From Pseudomonadota bacterium (GTDB taxonomy: Bacteria; Pseudomonadota; Alphaproteobacteria; Caulobacterales; Caulobacteraceae): DNA of 43,662 nucleotides. The DNA is taken from the NCBI GenBank assembly GCA_963205005.1, contig CAUJHW010000076.1, positions 1-43,662 on the forward strand, written 5' to 3'. Shown in pieces: positions 32,492-40,171 of this stretch (position 1 is the first letter of the stretch; the number at the start of each line of letters is the position of its first letter). A program made the position numbers and the translations under genes. The notes beneath the pieces are model-generated. The model made no database searches and was not told the DNA's origin. It saw only the letters and a program-made list of their open reading frames with translations.

Positions 32492-32580
32492 CGTGGACAA
32501 TTCATCGGCCGCCACGGCCATGTCGCCCGCAGGCGCGGGACCAGCGGGGCGAGATCGACGCAGGGTCGCCAGACCCTACG

Positions 32581-32630
32581 CCCCCTCCACCGCGCGCCGC
32601 GGCCACCTTCCCCCAACGCGGGAGGAGAGG
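32581..32630. repeat. CT-rich intergenic repeat, copy downstream of parC
   Basis: This stretch starts CCCCCTCCACCGCG, continues CGCGG, then a CCTTCCCCC stretch and GCGGGAGGAG. It lines up with the segment at 34918-34966 in the same orientation. No coding potential. It is of the dispersed intergenic repeat type common in Caulobacterales. Confidence 0.55.
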
Positions 32631-32640
32631 ATCGGCATGC

Positions 32641-34869
32641 CTATTTCGGCTTGAAGCGCTTGGTGGCCGGGAAGCCCTTGGGCGCCAGCTTGCCGGCGCT
32701 CGCCCGGCGTCCCAGCCAGTCTCGCCATTCCGGCCAGGCGCGCGTGCGCCCGTCCGAGGTGGTCCAGGACGCGCCGTCGGCCTCGACGAAAGCCATGGCG
32801 TCGCGCAGGGCGCCCTCGCGATAGGACTGCAGCTTCACGCCCTTGCCGCGCGGCATCTCCGGCAGTTCGGCCACCGGGAAGACCAGCAGCTTGCCGTTGT
32901 CGCCGATCACAGCCAGATGGTCGGCCGCGCCCAGCGGCAGGCTCACCAGGGCCTGGCCGTTCAGCACCTGCTTGCCGGCGCGGCGGAACGCAATGGCTTC
33001 CGCCTCTGGCAGGATGAAGCCGTAGCCGTCCTTCGAGGCCAGCACCCGCTTGCCTCCCGGCCGGTGCACGAACACGTCCACCAACCCCACCTTGTCGTCG
33101 AGGTCGATCATCAGCCGCAGCGGCTCGCCATGACCCCGCGCCCCTGGCAGCTTGTCGCAGCCCAGGGTGAAGAACCGGCCGTCGGAGGCGAAGATCAGCA
33201 ACTTGTCCGTGGTCTCGGCCGGCACCAGGAACTGGAGCCTGTCGCCTTCCTTGAACTTCAGTTCCGAGGGGTCCTCGATCCGGCCCTTGGCGGCGCGGAT
33301 CCAGCCGCGCTCGGACAGGATCACGGTGATCGGCTCGCGCACGATCATCGCCTCGAGGGCGGCCTCGGTGTCGATCTCCGGGGCGTCGGCGAATTGGGTG
33401 CGACGGACGTTGAGCTCGCCCAGCGCGGCCTTCACCTGCCGCAGGCCCGCGCCCACCAGCTTCCACTGGGCGCGGTCGTCGGCCAGCATGGCGACGATGC
33501 CGTCACGCTCCTCGGCCAGCTCGGCGTGCTCGCGCCGCAGCTCCATCTCTTCCAGCCGGGCCAGTTGCCGCAGCCGGGTGTTGAGGATCGCCTCGGCCTG
33601 GATCTCCGACAGCTCGAAGGCGGCGATCAGCTTGGCCTTGGGCTCGTCCTCATAGCGGACGATCCGGATCACCTCGTCGAGGTTGAGGTAGGCGATCAGC
33701 AGGCCGTCCAGGATGTGCAGACGGGCCTCGATCTTGGCCAGCCGGTGCCGGGCTCGCCGCACCAGCACCTCGCGGCGGTGGTCGAGGAAGGCCCTGAGCG
33801 CCTGCTTCAGGTTCATCACGCCGGGCGTGCCACGCGCATCTAGGACGTTCAGATTGACACTGAAGCGGGTCTCGAGGTCCGAGAGCTTGAACAGGCTCTC
33901 CATCAGCACCTCGGCCTCGACGTTGCGACTCTTGGGCTCGAGCACCAGCCGCACGTCCTCGGCGCTCTCGTCGCGCACGTCGCCCAGCAGCGGGGCCTTC
34001 TTGGCGTCGATCAGCTCGGCCAGCCGCTCCACCAGATCGGCCTTGCGGACCTGATAGGGCATCTCGGTGATGACGATCTGGTACATCCCCTTGCCCAGAT
34101 CCTCCTTCTCCCACTTTGCCCGCACGCGGATGCCCCCGCGGCCGGTCTCGTAGGTCTCCAGCATCGAGGCGCGGCTCTCGACCACCACACCGCCGGTCGG
34201 GAAGTCCGGCCCCTGGACGTGGCCCATCAGCGCCTCGACAGAGCTGTCGGGCTTGTCCAGCAGGGTGAGGCAGGCGTCGATCAGTTCGCCGGCGTTGTGC
34301 GGCGGGATCGAGGTCGCCATGCCCACCGCGATACCGGTCGAACCGTTGGCCAGCAGGTTGGGGAAGCCCGAAGGCAGCACCACCGGCTCCTCGTCGGAGC
34401 CGTCGTAGGTGGGCCGGAAGTCGACGGCGTCCTCGTCGATGCCGTCCAGCAGCATCATCGCCGCCACCGTCAGCTTGGCCTCGGTGTAGCGCATGGCCGC
34501 GGCGTTATCGCCGTCGATGTTGCCGAAGTTCCCCTGGCCGTCGACCAGCGGATAGCGCTGGGCAAACGCCTGAGCCATGCGGACCAGGGTGTCGTAGATC
34601 GACTGGTCCCCGTGCGGGTGATAGCCGCCCATCACCTCGCCGACCACCTTGGCGCACTTGCGCGCGGCGTTCTCCGGATTCAGCCGCATCTCGCGCATGG
34701 CGTACAGCACGCGCCGCTGCACCGGCTTCAGGCCGTCGCGCACGTCGGGCAGCGCCCGGTCGGTGATGACGCTCAGCGCATAGGCGAGATACCGGCGGCT
34801 CAGCGCCTCGGACAGGGGCTCGTCGACGATACGGTCGCCGGGGGGTGGCGGGGCAGTGGTGGTGGCCAT
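32641..34869 (-). CDS. parC: DNA topoisomerase IV subunit A
   Basis: The 742-residue DNA-cleaving subunit of topoisomerase IV, which decatenates daughter chromosomes. Landmarks: [36 protein letters not shown] (winged-helix start), GGYHPHGD near 81-88, the active-site tyrosine Y128 in [10 protein letters not shown], and [18 protein letters not shown] coiled-coil gate region follows, then a C-terminal domain of blades (about 490-742), shorter than in GyrA and without a GyrA box, which supports ParC over GyrA. At the site where quinolone-sensitive enzymes have Ser, this protein has Q89, with D93 as the acidic partner. The gene is flanked by two copies of a CT-rich repeat. Confidence 0.96.
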   Translation of the reverse strand: MATTTAPPPPGDRIVDEPLSEALSRRYLAYALSVITDRALPDVRDGLKPVQRRVLYAMREMRLNPENAARKCAKVVGEVMGGYHPHGDQSIYDTLVRMAQAFAQRYPLVDGQGNFGNIDGDNAAAMRYTEAKLTVAAMMLLDGIDEDAVDFRPTYDGSDEEPVVLPSGFPNLLANGSTGIAVGMATSIPPHNAGELIDACLTLLDKPDSSVEALMGHVQGPDFPTGGVVVESRASMLETYETGRGGIRVRAKWEKEDLGKGMYQIVITEMPYQVRKADLVERLAELIDAKKAPLLGDVRDESAEDVRLVLEPKSRNVEAEVLMESLFKLSDLETRFSVNLNVLDARGTPGVMNLKQALRAFLDHRREVLVRRARHRLAKIEARLHILDGLLIAYLNLDEVIRIVRYEDEPKAKLIAAFELSEIQAEAILNTRLRQLARLEEMELRREHAELAEERDGIVAMLADDRAQWKLVGAGLRQVKAALGELNVRRTQFADAPEIDTEAALEAMIVREPITVILSERGWIRAAKGRIEDPSELKFKEGDRLQFLVPAETTDKLLIFASDGRFFTLGCDKLPGARGHGEPLRLMIDLDDKVGLVDVFVHRPGGKRVLASKDGYGFILPEAEAIAFRRAGKQVLNGQALVSLPLGAADHLAVIGDNGKLLVFPVAELPEMPRGKGVKLQSYREGALRDAMAFVEADGASWTTSDGRTRAWPEWRDWLGRRASAGKLAPKGFPATKRFKPK

Positions 34870-34917
34870 GGGGGCTTTCTAGCGTGGCGAGGGATTCGCG
34901 TCGCGGGCCGCGAGCGG

Positions 34918-34989
34918 CCCCTCCACCGCGTTTCCGCGGTCCCCCTCCCCCGCCTGCGGAGGAGGTGTCAGCGAAGCTGACGGAGGGGG
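34918..34989. repeat. CT-rich palindromic intergenic repeat, copy upstream of parC
   Basis: Holds CCGCG-TTTC-CGCGG (34926-34939). A larger stem-loop follows at 34941-34989: outer arms CCCCCTCC and GGAGGGGG, inner GTCAGC-GAA-GCTGAC (34967-34981). It fills most of the gap between the recO stop and the parC start. It is related to 32581-32630 on the other side of parC. It may act as a hairpin at the recO 3' end, although it is best seen as a dispersed repeat. Confidence 0.7.
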
Positions 34990-34991
34990 CG

Positions 34992-35723
34992 CTACAGCCG
35001 CCCCGCCTCCGTCAGGCGGTCGATCAGCCACAGCCTCGCCGGGGGCAGCGGCCGGTTCAGCGGGTTGAAGATGAACGCCTCGAGGAAGTGCGCCGTCAGC
35101 GCCAGCCCGGCGCCGATGTCGCCCGCTTCCAGCCCATGCTGCGCCGACAGCAGGAACGGCGGCAGGGCCAGCAGCCGGTCCTTGTAGGGCTCGCCCGCCG
35201 CGCGGCTGACCGCTCGCCCGGTGCGCGGGCTGACATAGATCAGGTCGTCGACGACGCCGGTGGCGGCGCACTTCGACAGGTCGAAGCCGAAACCCAGGTC
35301 GGTGAGCAGTCCGGCCTCGAAGCGCACGAACACCGCGGGCCAGATTTCCGGAAAGGCGAAAGCCCCGGTCAGCGCCTCGAAGGCGTAGAACGCCCCCGCG
35401 TGCGGCTCCCGCTCTGGCAGCGCCCCGGCGGCCACCGAGGCGGCGGCGGCGATGCCCGCCAGAGCCAGCGGATCGTCGAACAGGGCCGAGGGCCCCTCGC
35501 CCACCGGCTCCAGGCTGGCCGAACCCAGCTGGTCCGACACACGCGCCCGGTAGCGCACCAGCACCCGCGCGCCGGCCTGCAGGAATGGCTTCATCCGGCG
35601 CGAGGCTCCGCCAGCCACGTGGGCGGCGTACTTGCCGTGGCGCTCGGTCAGCAGCTCCACGATCGCCCCGGATTCCCCGTGGGCGCGGGCGGCCAGCACG
35701 TAGGCGTCGTCCTCGAACTCCAT
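34992..35723 (-). CDS. recO: DNA repair protein RecO
   Basis: A 243-residue mediator of the RecFOR pathway. It helps load RecA at single-stranded gaps and anneals complementary strands. The N-terminal OB fold (about 1-80) starts MEFEDDAYVLAARAHGESGAIVELLTERHGKY. The helical C-terminal part contains EALTGAFAFPEIWPAVFVRFEAGLLTDLGFGFDLSKCAATG and LEAFIFNPLNRPLP, all typical of alphaproteobacterial RecO. It lies in the same direction as, and between, parC and the lepB-rnc-era unit. A membrane-protein gene on the other strand separates it from era. Confidence 0.95.
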   Translation of the reverse strand: MEFEDDAYVLAARAHGESGAIVELLTERHGKYAAHVAGGASRRMKPFLQAGARVLVRYRARVSDQLGSASLEPVGEGPSALFDDPLALAGIAAAASVAAGALPEREPHAGAFYAFEALTGAFAFPEIWPAVFVRFEAGLLTDLGFGFDLSKCAATGVVDDLIYVSPRTGRAVSRAAGEPYKDRLLALPPFLLSAQHGLEAGDIGAGLALTAHFLEAFIFNPLNRPLPPARLWLIDRLTEAGRL

Positions 35724-35855
35724 GGTCCTGACTTAAGCCACGGAACGGGGCGTGAACACCGCAAATCCAGCGAGGTCCCTATGCCGCATCTGGTTAAAGG
35801 CGCTGAAGCTATCCGCCTTCACCGCGGTTTAAGCGGGGGGCGCAAGGCTGGGTCT

Positions 35856-36617
35856 ATGATGGTCGCCCCGCCCCGGACGGATGTGCGCGCCTGGTTCACC
35901 CTGGCGGTGACGGCGCCGCTCGTCCTGCTGTGCCTTGCAGAGACCGCCACGCTCGATGGCGACAGCCGTGTGGCCGGTCTCTGGATTGCGGTGCTGCTGG
36001 CTCCCACCGTGGCTCTCGCCCTGCGCTCGCTGGAGACGCGCGCGCCCCGGCCCGCGACCCGCGACCCCGCCCAGGCGGCCCGGGCGCGTGAAGCGATGCT
36101 GCAGACCGCCTTCCGGCTGACCACGGCGGAAGCCTGCGGCATCCTGCTGGCGGTGATGCTGGGCGCGCCGCTGGCGGGGCAGTCGGTGGCGCTGGGACTG
36201 GCGGTCGCCGCCCTGCCGCTGACCCTGGCGGTGACAGCCTGTCTGCTCGGTCCGGTCCGGGACCGGCTCCGGCTGGAAACGCCCGTTCCCGTCATCGCGA
36301 CGATGGACGGGTCAGCGCCCATCCTGACGTTCGCCCCCGCCGCGGCCGCACCGCCACGCCTGCGGCGCAATCCCACTGACACGACCTTCGCGCCGGCCCT
36401 GCGGCTTGCGGCCGATGGCCCTTGGCTGCGGATCGTCGAGACCGGACCCGCACCGGAGCGCCACGACGCCGGCCCGTTCCGGCCGATCCGCCTCTGGGTG
36501 CCCCAGGATGCGGTCGATCCCCTGCCCTCCGACGACACCGAGCGGTTCGACCAGGCTCTGGGCGAGCTGCGGAACCTGCTGACCCTCTACCGCCCGAAGC
36601 GCCCGCTCGCCGCCTAG
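35856..36617 (+). CDS. Unrecognised membrane protein with two transmembrane helices and soluble C-terminal domain
   Basis: A 253-residue protein that I cannot assign to a family. Two pairs of hydrophobic segments (about 14-30 with 39-56, and 84-105 with about 105-123) suggest two to four membrane passes. A soluble C-terminal domain follows (about 140-253), with GPWLRIVETGPAPERHD, PFRPIRLWVPQDAVDP and a helical end DDTERFDQALGELRNLLTLYRPKRP. ATGs at 35856 and 35859 follow a weak AAGG site; the frame is also open up to an ATG at 35781, which would add 25 residues. It stands alone between recO and era on the opposite strand. Its stop shares a CTAG with the era stop. Confidence 0.65.
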   Translation: MMVAPPRTDVRAWFTLAVTAPLVLLCLAETATLDGDSRVAGLWIAVLLAPTVALALRSLETRAPRPATRDPAQAARAREAMLQTAFRLTTAEACGILLAVMLGAPLAGQSVALGLAVAALPLTLAVTACLLGPVRDRLRLETPVPVIATMDGSAPILTFAPAAAAPPRLRRNPTDTTFAPALRLAADGPWLRIVETGPAPERHDAGPFRPIRLWVPQDAVDPLPSDDTERFDQALGELRNLLTLYRPKRPLAA

Positions 36618-37564
36618 ACGTCGTAGTCCAGACCCACGTCGCCGTAGAACTCGCGCTTGTCGGCCCACTTCTCGTCGACCACCACATGCAGGAACAGGTG
36701 CACCGGGCGGTCCAGCAGTTCGCACAGTTCCTCCCGCGCCTTCTGGCCGATCCACTTCACCGTCTGGCCGCCCTTGCCGAGGATGATCGGCCGCTGGCTC
36801 TCGCGCTCGACGTAGATGTTCTGCTCGATGCGGACCCCGCCGTCCTTTCGCTCCTCGAACTTGGTGGTCTCCACCGCCGCCGAATAGGGCAGCTCCTCGT
36901 GGACACGCAGGTAGAGCTTTTCGCGGGTGATCTCGGCGGCCAGCAGGCGGGCCGGCAGGTCGGCGGTCTGCTCCGCCGGATAGAGCCAGGGGCTTTCCGG
37001 CATAAGCGCGGCCAGTCGCGCCTTCAGGTCGTCGACCCCGGAACCGTCGGCGGCCGAGATCATGAACACCTCGGAATAGACCCCGGTCTCGAACAGCCGC
37101 TGCGACAGCCCCAGCAGGGTGTCGCGGCGCATGCCGTCGATCTTGTTGAGCGCCAGGATGGCCTTCTTGCCCGAGGCCTTCAGGCCTTCCACGATGGACT
37201 CCACGTCGATGGCGGCCTTGCGGTCGGCGGGCGAGCCCTTGCCCTCTCCGACGGCCAGTTCGGCGGCGCTGTCGACCAGATGGACGATCACCTCGGCCTC
37301 CTCGGCGCCGCCCCAGGCCGCGCGGATCATCGCCCGGTCCAGCTTGCGACGCGGCTGGAAGATCCCGGGGGTGTCCACCAGGATGATCTGGGCCTCCCCA
37401 TGAAGCGCGACGCCGCGCACCGGGAACCGCGTGGTCTGCACCTTCTGGGTGACGATCGAGACCTTGGCGCCCACGAGGCGGTTGGTCAGGGTCGACTTGC
37501 CGGCATTAGGTGCGCCGATGATGGCGGCGAAGCCGGCGCGTGTGGGGGTCGTGGAGGTGGTCAT
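36614..37564 (-). CDS. era: GTPase Era
   Basis: An essential ribosome-associated GTPase (316 residues) that assists 16S rRNA 3'-end maturation and 30S assembly. G1 GAPNAGKST (17-25), the switch region with QKVQTTR, G3 DTPGI, G4 NKID and a C-terminal KH RNA-binding domain (GKGGQTVKWIGQKAREEL). The ATG at 37562-37564 overlaps the rnc stop as ATGA, so it is chosen over a longer upstream frame. Last gene of lepB-rnc-era. RNase III and Era both act on rRNA, which fits the coupling. Confidence 0.97.
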   Translation of the reverse strand: MTTSTTPTRAGFAAIIGAPNAGKSTLTNRLVGAKVSIVTQKVQTTRFPVRGVALHGEAQIILVDTPGIFQPRRKLDRAMIRAAWGGAEEAEVIVHLVDSAAELAVGEGKGSPADRKAAIDVESIVEGLKASGKKAILALNKIDGMRRDTLLGLSQRLFETGVYSEVFMISAADGSGVDDLKARLAALMPESPWLYPAEQTADLPARLLAAEITREKLYLRVHEELPYSAAVETTKFEERKDGGVRIEQNIYVERESQRPIILGKGGQTVKWIGQKAREELCELLDRPVHLFLHVVVDEKWADKREFYGDVGLDYDV

Positions 37565-38292
37565 GATTCCGTTTCCGGCTCGGGCACGTCCGACGGAACG
37601 GGACCCTCGCGCTTGAGTAGCATGGTCAGGGCGGCGGCCTTCTCGGCCGCCTGGCGGGAGCCGCCTTCGCCGCGTTCGGGGCCAAAGCCCTGGATCTGCA
37701 CCTCGACCGTGAACGAGGGGGCGTGCGGCGGACCCTCGCGGCCGACGATCTGGTACTGCGGCAGCGGCAGGCCGAGGCCCTGGGCCCACTCCTGCAGCTG
37801 GGTCTTGGGATCCTTGGAGCGCGGCGCGTCGACGTGCTCAAATTCTTCGGCCCAGAAGCGCTCGAAGAAGGCCTTCGCCGTCTCCAGCCCGCCGTCGATG
37901 TAGAGCGCCGCGATCAGCGCCTCGCAGGCATCGCCGAGCACGGCGTCGGACTTTCGCGCCCCCACCTTGGTGGCGCTGGCCGAAAGCCTCAGCGCGTCCG
38001 GCAGTCCGGCGCGGTGCGCGGCCCGGGCGCAGGCGTGATAATTCACCAGGCTCGCCAGCCGTCGCGACATGTCGCCTTCGCGGGCGTCGGGATCCATCGC
38101 CATGAGCCGCTCGGCGGCGCACAGGTTCAGCACCCGGTCGCCCAGGAATTCCAGCCGCTCGTTGTGACGCACCGCGCGCGCGCCGTCGCCGACGCTGGCG
38201 TGCGTCAGCGCCCGCTCCAGAAGATCGCGGTCGACGAAAGTGTGCCCGATGCGGCGCTCGAGATCCTCGACCGCGGCGATGCGGAGGTTCAT
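37561..38292 (-). CDS. rnc: Ribonuclease III
   Basis: A 243-residue double-strand-specific endoribonuclease that processes rRNA precursors and structured mRNAs. The N-terminal endonuclease domain (about 1-155) has the signature [14 protein letters not shown] and the acidic sites DACEALIAALYID. The C-terminal double-stranded-RNA-binding domain (about 165-230) includes DPKTQLQEWAQ, FTVEVQIQGFG and GSRQAAEKAAA. In the signature, Arg stands where many homologues have Ser (GDRVL rather than GDSVL). The start overlaps the lepB stop as ATGA and the stop overlaps the era start the same way. Confidence 0.97.
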   Translation of the reverse strand: MNLRIAAVEDLERRIGHTFVDRDLLERALTHASVGDGARAVRHNERLEFLGDRVLNLCAAERLMAMDPDAREGDMSRRLASLVNYHACARAAHRAGLPDALRLSASATKVGARKSDAVLGDACEALIAALYIDGGLETAKAFFERFWAEEFEHVDAPRSKDPKTQLQEWAQGLGLPLPQYQIVGREGPPHAPSFTVEVQIQGFGPERGEGGSRQAAEKAAALTMLLKREGPVPSDVPEPETES

Positions 38293-39074
38293 TTCAGCAG
38301 CTTGAAGAACCGGCTCGGCCTTGCGCCCAGCACCCAGGTCCAGGGCTTGAAGATGGAGGCCTCCGGCTTCCAGGACAGCAGGATGATCTGCGCCTTGCCG
38401 ACCAGGTTTTCCGCCGGAACCAGGCCCACGCCGCCCTCAAAGGGGCTGACCCGGCTGTCCGAGGAGTTGTCCCGGTTGTCGCCCATCATGAAGTAGAACC
38501 CGGCCGGGACAATGAAGGTTTCCGTGTTGTCCAGTTGGCCGTCGGGGCCTGAATCCTGGGTGACATAGGCCTTGCCGCTCTCGAGGCGTTCCTGGAAGCG
38601 GGCGACGTCGACGATCTGGCCGAAGCCGAGGTCGGTCTTCACCGGCGACAGCGGGTCACGCTGGACCAGCTTGTCATTCACATAGAGCAGGCCGTTGCGC
38701 ATCTGCACCCGGTCACCGCCGACGCCGATCACGCGCTTGACGTAGTCGGTGTGGCCGTCGCTGGGCAGCTTGAAGACGACGACGTCGCCACGCTGGGCCG
38801 GCTTGTCCATGATCCGGCCGGTGTAGATGTTCGGGCTGAACGGCACCGAGTGCCGCGAGTAGCCATAGCTGAACTTCGACACGATGATGTAGTCGCCCTC
38901 GTAGAGGTTCGGCTCCATCGACGCCGAGGGGATCGTGAACGGCTGGAAGAACAGCACGCGCAGGAACAGCGCGATGAGCAGCGCGTAGACGACCGTCTTG
39001 ACGATCTCGATGAATTCGTTGGCCGCGCCGCCCGATTTCTGGGGCGCCTTGGCGCTGTCTACCGTCTCACTCAT
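38289..39074 (-). CDS. lepB: Signal peptidase I
   Basis: A 261-residue membrane-bound serine protease that removes signal peptides from exported proteins. One N-terminal transmembrane helix (about 25-45) precedes the catalytic Ser52 in PSASMEPNLYEGD and the general-base Lys113 in YVKRVIGVGGD. Box E GDNRDNSSDSR is complete, as is the C-terminal hydrophobic region. The ATG at 39072-39074 (MSETVDSAKA) is the likely start. First gene of the ATGA-coupled unit lepB-rnc-era. In related genomes, as recalled, acpS directly precedes it; here about 4 kb of other genes lie between. Confidence 0.96.
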   Translation of the reverse strand: MSETVDSAKAPQKSGGAANEFIEIVKTVVYALLIALFLRVLFFQPFTIPSASMEPNLYEGDYIIVSKFSYGYSRHSVPFSPNIYTGRIMDKPAQRGDVVVFKLPSDGHTDYVKRVIGVGGDRVQMRNGLLYVNDKLVQRDPLSPVKTDLGFGQIVDVARFQERLESGKAYVTQDSGPDGQLDNTETFIVPAGFYFMMGDNRDNSSDSRVSPFEGGVGLVPAENLVGKAQIILLSWKPEASIFKPWTWVLGARPSRFFKLLK

Positions 39075-39233
39075 GGGCCGTCCTTCAGCGCTTCGGGGTC
39101 CCGAAGCGGGTGTTGCGTATCCGCTCCCTACCCCATGAGCAAGATCGGCGCCCGTGAACTCTGCGTCACAGGCGAGGCCGCGTCGCCGCAACTGGCGCCG
39201 TGACACCCGGGCGGTATGGCCTATCAAGGCCCA

Positions 39234-40142
39234 ATGAGCCGCACGCCCCTGCCCCCGCTGCATCTGCTGCTGGCCCTCGTGGTGGTGGCCGTGTGGGGGA
39301 CCAATTTCGTGGTCATCAAGTGGGGGCTGGCGGACTTCCCGCCGCTGACCTTTGCGGCGCTCCGCTTCACCTTCGCGGTGATGCCGGCGGTGTTCTTCCT
39401 CAGGCGCCCCGCCGTGCCCTGGTGGAACCTCGCCGCCTATGGCGTGCTGATCGGTGTCGGGCAGTTCGGCCTGCTGTACATTGCCATGACCCACTGGATC
39501 TCGCCGGGGCTCGCAAGCCTGGTGGTGCAGACCCAGGCCTTCTTCACCATCGGCTTCGCCATGCTGCTGGCCGGGGAGCGGATCCGGCCGTTCCAGATGG
39601 TCGCCCTGGGCCTCGCAGCCTGCGGCCTCGGCTGGCTGATGGCCCACGTGAGCGCTGAGGTGACCGCGGTGGGCCTTGGGCTGGTGCTGGTCGCCGCCCT
39701 GAGCTGGGCCGGGGGCAACACCGTTCAGCGGCGGGCGGGCCCGGTGAACATGCTGGCCTACGTGGTCTGGGCCAGTGTGTTTTCCGCCCCGCCGCTGATC
39801 GTGCTGGCCCTGGTCAACGAGGGTTGGCCGGCCATTTCGACGGCTCTGGTCAACGCCAGCCCCGGCGCCTGGGCCGCGGTGCTGTGGCAGTCGATCGGCA
39901 ACACGATCTTCGGCTACACCGCCTGGGGCTGGCTGCTGGCGCGGCATCCGGCGGCGACGATCTCGCCGCTGTCCCTGCTGGTCCCGGTCTTCGGCATGGG
40001 CGCCTCGGCGGTATTGCTGGCCGAGCCCCTGACAAGCTGGAAGCTGACCGCCGCCGCGCTGGTGCTGAGCGGCCTGGCGCTGAACACCCTGTGGCCCCGG
40101 TTCGCACTCCGGAAACAGAAGCGCGTGGAATCGGCCCTATAG
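39234..40142 (+). CDS. EamA/DMT-family transporter
   Basis: A hydrophobic protein of 302 residues with about ten transmembrane helices in two EamA repeats (first VVVAVWGTNFVVIKWGLADF, second from about VGLGLVLVAALSWAGGN). Such proteins export amino acids, cysteine pathway compounds or other metabolites across the inner membrane; the closest recognised type is the O-acetylserine/cysteine exporter EamA. The substrate is not shown. The start is uncertain: ATG 39234 is used, and an in-frame ATG at 39216 would add six residues. It lies on the opposite strand to its housekeeping neighbours, 29 bases before the TonB-dependent receptor gene. Confidence 0.88.
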   Translation: MSRTPLPPLHLLLALVVVAVWGTNFVVIKWGLADFPPLTFAALRFTFAVMPAVFFLRRPAVPWWNLAAYGVLIGVGQFGLLYIAMTHWISPGLASLVVQTQAFFTIGFAMLLAGERIRPFQMVALGLAACGLGWLMAHVSAEVTAVGLGLVLVAALSWAGGNTVQRRAGPVNMLAYVVWASVFSAPPLIVLALVNEGWPAISTALVNASPGAWAAVLWQSIGNTIFGYTAWGWLLARHPAATISPLSLLVPVFGMGASAVLLAEPLTSWKLTAAALVLSGLALNTLWPRFALRKQKRVESAL

Positions 40143-40171
40143 GAAGCTTCGGGGATCTTGCTGGGGGCGAA

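Noticed and set aside
35781..35855. 25-residue N-terminal extension of the membrane protein at 35856
   Set aside because: The frame is open from ATG 35781, but the added sequence has no export or membrane character and no clear ribosome binding site; kept only as an alternative start.
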